Source of the DNA: Branchiostoma floridae
Taxonomy: Eukaryota > Chordata > Leptocardii > Amphioxiformes > Branchiostomatidae
Reading direction: 5' to 3'
Length of the DNA stretch: 64,000 nt
Assembly (NCBI RefSeq): GCF_000003815.2
Contig: NC_049988.1
Coordinates: 18,985,598 to 19,049,597 of the forward strand
In this document: positions 56,386 to 64,000 of the stretch, piece by piece
How positions within the stretch are numbered: the stretch's first letter is position 1
How the letters are laid out: each line of letters starts with the position of its first letter
The notes under the pieces: model-generated
What the model was told of the DNA's origin: nothing
The model's database searches: none
The model's input: only the letters and a program-made list of their open reading frames with translations
Program-made: the position numbers and the translations under genes

Positions 56386-59300
56386 ATGGCCGGGGTTCTA
56401 TCCAGCGGACTGGGAGTGCTTTTCGCCCTGGCTGGGAGCTGCAAGCTGTTTCCCTTCATTCCGGGTTATTCCCACATGGTACACCCTCACACTCAGGGTT
56501 GACATCGCGGCAAAGCCTAACGATATCACCCCTGACAAATCAGCCAGGGTATTTGGGTATGCTTATGAATACTTAGCCCGGTTGGGCAAAATTGTACAAT
56601 AAAGGTCTTCATTCATTCATTAATGAGCTTGCCTGATTTGTCGCGGGCCAATCAGCGACCGGATTGCAAGTTTCGAACAAACAGCGTACGGCGCGGCGTG
56701 TACAAAGATCTGTATTTCTTTGCGTGATGGTAATGTTTTTTTTATCGTATGCTAGGTCGGTACATATATACGGTGATGCCGTGGTTACCCTATACCCACA
56801 GAACCGACAAATGTTAAATTTGGTACCTGATAAAGACGTCTGGACGCTGAAAGAACGTTACGCCGGTACTGTTATCTTGCTCTTGAATATTAATGAGTCG
56901 CCTTATATGGCGCCTTTCCGAGCTTCCGACAACAAGAAGCCAAATACCCAAATACCCCAGGCTGGTAGTGGCTGATTTGTCAGGGGTGATATCGTTAGGC
57001 TTTGCCGCGATGTCAACCCTGAGTGTGAGGATGACATGGTACAGAATTCGTTTCGTTCTTGATGAGGGTGTTCAACAATAGCTTACGTTACATTTGTAAT
57101 ACGAAAGGACCCTATAACCGTATAAACATAGCGGTCACGAACGGACGGTAATGATAACGTTACTAGAGGACGTTAACGTTATATATGACCTGGGAGTGCG
57201 CTTTTTTTTAATTTCCCACTGGTTATGAAATTTACACATCCTAATTTGCATATTGTATTAGTCAGTCATCAAGGCTAGGAGTCATCATACTTTAGTTGCT
57301 GCATTATGCAAACTACAGACTAATTTGCATAGTAACGTTAACCTCAACAGGGCAACACTGTAGCTATATCATGCAAATCACATAATTTGCATAATCAATT
57401 CATCAGGCATCCCTATTATACTATATTATGCAAATCACATACTAGTAACAATTTGCATAATCAGTTATCGGGGCATCCTACTTAACTACATTGTGCTAAC
57501 TACATTACAATTTGCAGAAGTGGCCATCAAGGCATCCCTATACATTTGCTTTGCTATTCCTATTAGTATAACTAATTAATTTATGCTTCATAACTTTTCT
57601 TCCCTGTTAGTAGTTGACTTTGTAAAAGGACTTTGCTATTTTACCAGAAATTGTGTAAATTACATTCAAAACTGTGTAACTTGCATCATCAACAAGCAAG
57701 GAATCCCTGTCACAAAGGTTGGAAGGTGCAAATGACACCCCAATTTGTATTATTGGCCCACATTAAGGCATTTCTATAGTTATTTTTACATATAAAAATT
57801 CACAGATTGTAGCAAGTGGTAGGACAGAGCTGGAGGGGCTGGTCACCATTTACATGAATGTGTTTCAGCAAGAATCATCATCATCATCCGGGCGTGCTGG
57901 TTGCACGGATGAACATGACTCTCCTCCTCCATCCTTCCTTATCCTCCATAGAATCCTCCTTCAGCAAGAATACACTTAGCAAACAGAGTAACAAGCTATC
58001 GTGTATTTGCTTGCCTATGTTACCTTCTAGTTATATTGGACTTAATTCTTGCTATTCCCGTCATCATTTTAATTTCTGCGTATGTTTTTCGCCTGTCACA
58101 GAAAGACAAGTTTGTGAATTTTGCGGCGGTGTTTTCCAGTAAAGCCACTGGGATTCACATCTGAGCAGGACATGAGTTAAATGTCATGTCTAGTTCACCA
58201 TTTCTTACTATTCCCACCAATTCTAATTTCTGTATTTGACTGTTTTTTTGCCTGTCACAGAAAGATGAGTTTGTGAAGTTTGCGGCGGTGTTTTCCAGTA
58301 AAGCCACTGGGGATTCAGATCTGAGCAGGACAAGAGTTAAATGTCTCGTTGACCATTTCTTACTATTCCCACCATCATTCTAATTTTTGCGTTTGACTGT
58401 TTCTTTTCCTGTCACAGAAAGATGAGTTTGTAAATTTTGCGGCAGTGTTTCCGCTGAAGCCGCTGGGGATTGTCCCAAACCCAACGCTGTACCTGTACGC
58501 CATTGGTGTGATAGAACTCGGGTGCGGGGTCATGCTGGGACTGGGATCACACGAACAACAAGTCGCAAGTATGTGGCCTCAACTCTCCCAATTCTTCAGA
58601 ATGATAGATTCAATCATCTATTTGAAAATAATGCTAATTAGTATCGAATACGCAACTAACAAGTTACTGTAAATATACATTTGTAACATTTAGAGAAACT
58701 ATTCCTTACCACAGTTAAGTAAAATGTATTTGGAAGCGTGGTCCTGCTTGGACTGGGATCACATGAACAACAAGTCGCAAGTATGTCTCCTCAACTCTCA
58801 TGATTCTTTCCAGATACTCTCCAAGCAGAGGTTTGGCTCAAGCTATTTGTTTCATGTGTTTTTAGGCGTTATCAATGGGCTTGCTATTTTGGGCTGTTTT
58901 CTTTATGTCGTGAAGACAAAAAGAAAACAGCACATCATACACAAAATAGAAAGCCCTGTAAAAACGGCTAAAACACAAATAAAACAGCTAGAGCCAAATC
59001 TCTGCTTGAAGAGTACTTCCCAGATACCTGAAAGGGAGACTGCTATGACAGTCTTTCTTACGGTGCTTCTATGATCTTCCTATTGGAGCAAAATAAAAGC
59101 TAATAAGAACCAAATAAGTAACTACTAAAGTTCTTTGTAATATGTTAGGTCTTAAGTTTAGGTAAAGTTGGGTATACTATATTGTTTTAGCTGTAATGCA
59201 TTCTTCTTTATTTGTCGTTGTATGTGACGACTTGTACATATGGATCAGGTATAAGTAAAATAAATACAAGGACTTACATGTATATTTTCAGGTGCGATGG

Positions 59301-59419
59301 TGTTACTTGGAGTGATGGTTGGGGCGATCCACACGCTGGTATCGCTGGGCAGGAGGAAGGCAGAGTGCATCCCTGCCGCTGTGTGTCTATCTCTACTGGG
59401 ACTGTTCCTGACTCTATAG
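56386..59419 (+). CDS. TMEM35B: TMEM35B-like four-helix membrane protein
   Basis: Coding exons 56386-56478, 58418-58568 and 59292-59419, with phases 0 and 1 matching, give 123 residues. Helix 1 is VLSSGLGVLFALAGSCKLF. Next comes the loop block KDEFVNFAAVFPLKPLG. Helix 2 is YLYAIGVIELGCGVMLGLG, helix 3 AMVLLGVMVGAIHTLVSLG and helix 4 CIPAAVCLSLLGLFLTL before TAG. Family knowledge: TMEM35A (NACHO) is an ER chaperone for nicotinic receptors. TMEM35B is a poorly known relative with the same FV-x-F-A-x-VFPLK and ECIPA-type motifs, which are matched here. The protein is shorter than human TMEM35B because the basic tail is missing. Exon 2 is preceded by two degenerate copies of its 5' end and followed by a copy of its donor end. 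A MITE adjoins the first donor. Confidence 0.85.
56485..57030. mobile_element. 546-bp MITE touching the first intron donor of TMEM35B
   Basis: Long terminal inverted repeats: CCTCACACTCAGGGTTGACA and onward for about 60 bp are identical in inverted form at the right end, then continue with a small indel. ACATGGTACA occurs at 56474-56483 on the left and at 57034-57043 on the right, a possible target duplication or hitch-hiking flank. No transposase frame. Confidence 0.85.
58102..58400 (+). pseudogene. Two degenerate tandem copies of the TMEM35B exon 2 start
   Basis: At 58102 and 58261 the sequence after TGTCACAG again reads as KD(K/E)FV(N/K)FAAVF but then continues SSKATG and loses the frame soon after. 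Spacing to the real exon start at 58418 is about 157-159 bp and the intronic flanks are repeated too. So this is a tandem duplication that includes the acceptor. Use of these acceptors would give truncated proteins. Confidence 0.8.
58736..58790 (+). pseudogene. Duplicated 3' end and donor of TMEM35B exon 2
   Basis: The block GGACTGGGATCACA(T/C)GAACAA with GTCGCAAGTATGT recurs about 220 bp after the real exon end (58568). The coding part before it is not preserved. Confidence 0.75.
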
Positions 59420-60729
59420 GATACTTAATAACGCTTAGTCCACCTTTATCTGTTGGGTAACCTATATCTGTTGTTTTTCAAAACAGCACATTTAGTGATA
59501 TTCAGTCAATGGGCGGTGGTTTCAAATTGTAACATTTTCATAATATAACGGGGGCCGCCCTAAGACGGTTCCTGTCCTAAGACGGCACGGATTTTTTGCT
59601 GATCTTATTATCAATAAGTACACCGTGTTTGTTACCACTGACTATGCTGATTACAAAGGTAAATAAACCAAGTCCATGCACACAGCTTTAATTTGCATTC
59701 AAAGTATACTTTAACATATTTACTTCATTTTTTTTTTAAAACAGAATTCTAACAGTAATGTTGACAGTGCTGAATCACTGCGGTCACCGGCCTCTGCGTA
59801 TTGGCAGCTCGTGTCGCTAACTATACGAACTCTTTCAAGCAGTCACACAACGCCATGATACACATAAATAAAGCTCCATAAAACACTATGAATATGGGTC
59901 TTCAAATGTTTGTTGAGTAGAAAAGCAAGCAAAAGGAAGCGACATAAACATTGCCACTATTGTACTCCTAAGGGAGTGTGGCCGTGAAGGTGGCAGACTA
60001 GAGAACGCTCCAAAGATTTATTTGACTGTAACATATGATTCGTGCTGTCTATGAAAATAAGACTTGATAGAGAGATGTAGATGATATTTTCATATAATCA
60101 GACAGAGCTTTGTTGATGTTGGCGGTGTCGTTTTATCGTAATGTTTTTTTTAGTCGGGCATTCACAATCAGTGCATTCAGCCCATTGCCCGTAAACACAT
60201 CAGCTGGATTGTTCTAGGTACAGCCTTCCTCATGTGAGACAAGAAGTACATACAGTCACGATTTTACTGTCAAAAGAAAGCTAAAATATCATACTATTAA
60301 TTTTTTTCTGTGTACTTAAATCTACCACTTACTTCTGAAGAGAGCAAAATGTAAAAAAAGCGTACCGAGTTAGGCACACTGTCCAGAGTAGCACAAAATT
60401 GGAAGGTTACATACTCGAAATTGTCTCACAGTGTTTCCGCTTGTAACACGCAGCGCGAAAGGTTCATGAACTACATGAATGCATTTCTTATTCAAGTATG
60501 TTGTTCAAATCTATGTGTAAAAAATTCAGTCATCAAAATTTGACCACTCTCAGGCAACTAGCGATGGAGCGCCATGAGTTTGAGCGCAAGAAAAAGCGTA
60601 CCGTGTTGGGGCACCTCCCGTTAGCAGTTTGAACTCACAGTCACACAATTTTGTCGGCATGAGAGCCCTGAATACCTGGCTATGAAAACAACGAATATTG
60701 GTTACCCTGCAGATAAAGGTGAACTAGCG
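59420..60729. other. 3' region of TMEM35B and intergenic sequence
   Basis: Contains two copies of an AAAAAGCGTACCG(A/T)GTT block (about 60355 and 60593) and a CCTAAGACGG pair near 59550-59586, both suggesting repeats. No gene recognised. Confidence 0.45.
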
Positions 60730-61002
60730 TTAACAGTCTAGACTATAGCTAGCTACCAAACACATACATGTAGCTCTACCCTAACTCTGTAGCTGTGTCT
60801 AATTCTCTATTGGGACTATACCTGTTCCAGACTCTATAGGATACTTAGTAACAGTCTAGACTATAGCTAGCCACCAATAACATACATGTAGCTCTACCCT
60901 AACTCTGTAGCTGTGTCTAATTCTCTACTGGGACTAGACCTGTTCCAGACTCTACAGGATACTTAGTAACAGTCTAGACTATAGCTAGCTACCAAACACG
61001 TA
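60730..61002. repeat. Tandem repeat partly derived from the TMEM35B last exon
   Basis: About two and a half units of roughly 120 bp. Each includes TCTCTA(C/T)TGGGACT with CAGACTCTATAGGATACTTA, closely matching the stop-codon region of the TMEM35B last exon (59390-59435), followed by CAGTCTAGACTATAGCTAGC. Confidence 0.8.
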
Positions 61003-61703
61003 CTCCTTTTTCACGCGGTGGACATGATAGATCGAAACCGAGGCCAATGTGGCAAACAAAAGAATGACTGAAAACTTTTCACAGCAAACTTTCAGTCGTG
61101 AGTACTAGACAAGTTTAATTTCTTTGATTCCAAAAGAATGTCCATGATAATTAGTAGTTCAATCAATGATAGCATGGCAAGGAAATCGACCAATTAGAGA
61201 ATGGCTGTAAGTCTGTCAAATATTTGCATTATTATGTTACTTTTTATTTTGCATCTCTTAAGGGACTTTGGGATCAGTCTACGTTACTCTAAATTGCTAC
61301 ATCATTCAGTGCATAACACTATTAAATTTTACATTGAGTGTGCAGCCCTTGTTCTATTGAGACTAAGTCGATTATGTAAGACAATACATTCACATAAGCA
61401 TTTGTGTATATTACACAATGCACTCTATATGTGAGTAAAAATGTCAGAAACCATTTGTAGCATGATACTGTATAATGGTAACATATCAGATCATAATTAT
61501 ATTGATTCTTTTTACAATTCAATATTTTAGATTTATTTGTTTGCCATATAGGCAAACTATACACATAAAAATATTAGAATAAAAGTCTTCAATTTTTGAA
61601 CTTGACATTCTACTTTGATTGTCATCACCATATATAGTCATATACAAGTAGAAGAATCATTAAAAAACATTGAGATTTTGTATCATGATTACTTACAACA
61701 TTG

Positions 61704-62487
<784 letters not shown>

Positions 62488-62532
62488 ATATAAGAAATGG
62501 TGGAAAAACATCCAAATCTCTTGCATAGTCCT

Positions 62533-64000
62533 TTACACAGCTGTATCCTCTGCTTCCCTCAACAAGTACAGGCTCTCATCTATGAAGAAACTGTGAAAAA
62601 GACAGTAACTGTTGTATTTGAAAGAGACATTTTAGTTGTAGTTGTGATGAAAATGTGACGAAAGTATCCTTCAAGACAAAAATTTGGTATTTTCCAAAAA
62701 CATCTTTGTATCAATTGTCCACAGTGTGCTCTTTGTGGGACACATTAGCATCTGACCTAGCCTAGGAAAGTACATGTAGTTCTCTCCGGCATTCATTATA
62801 TACTATATACAGTCGCTTCTTGCTCTGATATTCATTATACAATATACATATTGCTTCTCTGCTGTGCGGTCTGGGATCACGGACTACATTAACATCTGGA
62901 ATTGTCCAAATTTTGGACACAGGCGCTGATTGGTCCCTACACATGAGCGAATTATGGAAAAGATTCAAGCGATCATTTGAACAGGCGTTCCAACACTCAA
63001 AATGCCCTTCGTCCGGTTGCGGGAGGGTCTTTTGCCATCGAACGAGTGCTCACGAACCCATTCTTGATTTGCTCATTAACTGACATTACCACTGAACGGT
63101 TCGAAAGTGCAGGTCTCCGCAGACGGATAGCAGAAGCAAACATAGGAGCGAACTACTACCCGGATGGTACCCAGGCTACATCAGACCACGACGCATAAAG
63201 AACTCCTAACATGGGGGAATCCTTCTGCAAAGTAAAAGCCCCTTGTGAATTTATTTGACTCACCAAATAGCACACAATAGACAGTTGATTTAAAGAATAC
63301 TATTAATGTTTTTAGAAAAGTCGGAATTCTCACCTGACTGATAGTGACAGAGGAAATTTTATTTCGTTGGCACTTCAGGACCAAGCAGGAATTTCTGATT
63401 AGATTATACATATTAGTGCGGATAGCATGTAATACCACTACTATCATTAAAAAGTTGTTATAGTATTTCACAGCATTTGGGTCTTTTTATAGTGCAAAAT
63501 AGTAGTGTTAGTAGTAGAAATGTTTCAGCACCAAGGACAGGCATAATGCATAAAAAAACTTCTGGCTAAATTGGGTAGGAATTTCCCGATCAGCCTCGTA
63601 ACCTCTGCTTCGCCTATTGGGTCAGTAATCAAATCAACAAATCAAATCTAAAATAAAGTAGATAAAATCTTACCTGTAACACAATGGTACGACCGGCACT
63701 GTCCCAGCATGCCACAGCGAGTGGGCGTCAAACGTCCACCAAATCGGAGGAAAGTCCCCCAGTTCTAGCAGCAACAGGCAGTTGATGGACAATATCGTAG
63801 CGATGATCTTCCACATGTACCTTCGCTGTTGCACATTTGTGAAAGCGAACCCCAGCCAACAGAAGGCATTGAGCTGACCTATAGAAAAAAAATAGGGGAA
63901 TGTTTAACAAAGGAGGTTAAAAAAATCACCTTTTTTTAACCTCCTTCGTTTAACTAATAAAATGATGCTCACTTACATCGAGTACCGTAGGCGCATCCTC
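62533..64000 (-). CDS. PGAP3: PGAP3 (post-GPI-attachment phospholipase), 3' part of gene
   Basis: Minus-strand exons: partial 63977-64000 at the window edge, 63674-63878 and the last exon 62533-62590. Phases 1 and 2 fit. The middle exon encodes membrane segments and the family block [20 protein letters not shown] followed by WHAGTVPV. The last exon encodes [15 protein letters not shown] and stops. These match the C-terminal helices of PGAP3/Per1. Family knowledge: PGAP3 is a Golgi multi-pass protein of the CREST hydrolase group that removes the sn-2 fatty acid during GPI-anchor remodelling. The DAHxxWH motif visible here carries the catalytic-type His and Asp residues of that group. The N-terminal part lies beyond the right edge. 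The intron 62591-63673 holds no recognised exon. Confidence 0.88.

Noticed and set aside
62977-63198. 73-codon plus-strand frame
   Set aside because: Lies in the PGAP3 intron, has no family features or matching splice sites, and is probably chance.

Overview
The window reads as nuclear DNA of an invertebrate chordate, most likely a cephalochordate (Branchiostoma, amphioxus). This is an inference. It rests on short exons with GT-AG introns, single-copy bilaterian genes (CFAP210, PHOSPHO2, TMEM35B, PGAP3), an LRR transmembrane receptor with a 'PYA' tyrosine tail of a type I associate with amphioxus, and a very high density of MITEs, foldback elements and minisatellites. Two 100-N assembly gaps are present (about 22625-22724 and 61858-61957). 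No rRNA gene, intact tRNA gene, CRISPR array, virus or toxin gene was seen.

Layout. 1-22500 is repeat-rich. It holds a two-domain secreted Kazal protease inhibitor (3947-6806, minus, four exons) and a tandemly duplicated coiled-coil gene family of unknown function. Two intact copies (8619-10270 and 17841-19797, minus, both 112+1055 nt of coding exon) and two 3' relics (895-1330, 2132-2185) are present, embedded in segmental duplications of roughly 4 kb. 22500-31420 holds a seven-exon plus-strand gene: an unrecognised N-terminal domain of about 270 residues followed by two PLAT domains. 32382-33776 is a single-exon LRR receptor (minus). 36286-43010 holds three minus-strand PHOSPHO-family HAD phosphatases in tandem, one with a decayed C-terminus. 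44183-50214 is the nine-exon ciliary gene CFAP210 (CCDC173), head-to-head with the most canonical PHOSPHO2 copy. 53703-59419 holds TMEM35B-like exons, with two alternative first exons and duplicated splice-site segments. 62533-64000 is the 3' end of PGAP3 (minus), cut by the window edge.

How genes relate. PHOSPHO2 and CFAP210 are, as I recall, also adjacent and head-to-head in human (2q31.1), which suggests an old shared promoter. Otherwise the neighbours do not form an evident pathway.

Most notable observations: (i) the PHOSPHO2/CFAP210 head-to-head pair; (ii) a PLAT protein with an unassigned, possibly pore-former-like N-terminus; (iii) repeated local tandem duplication of intron/exon junctions in CFAP210 and TMEM35B; (iv) a collinear copy of 61276-61600 at 61958-62285 that looks rewritten towards simple dinucleotide sequence; (v) a foldback element with a 9-bp target duplication whose empty site is also in the window.

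Exon structures were assembled by eye from reading frame, splice consensus and phase. None is confirmed by transcripts.
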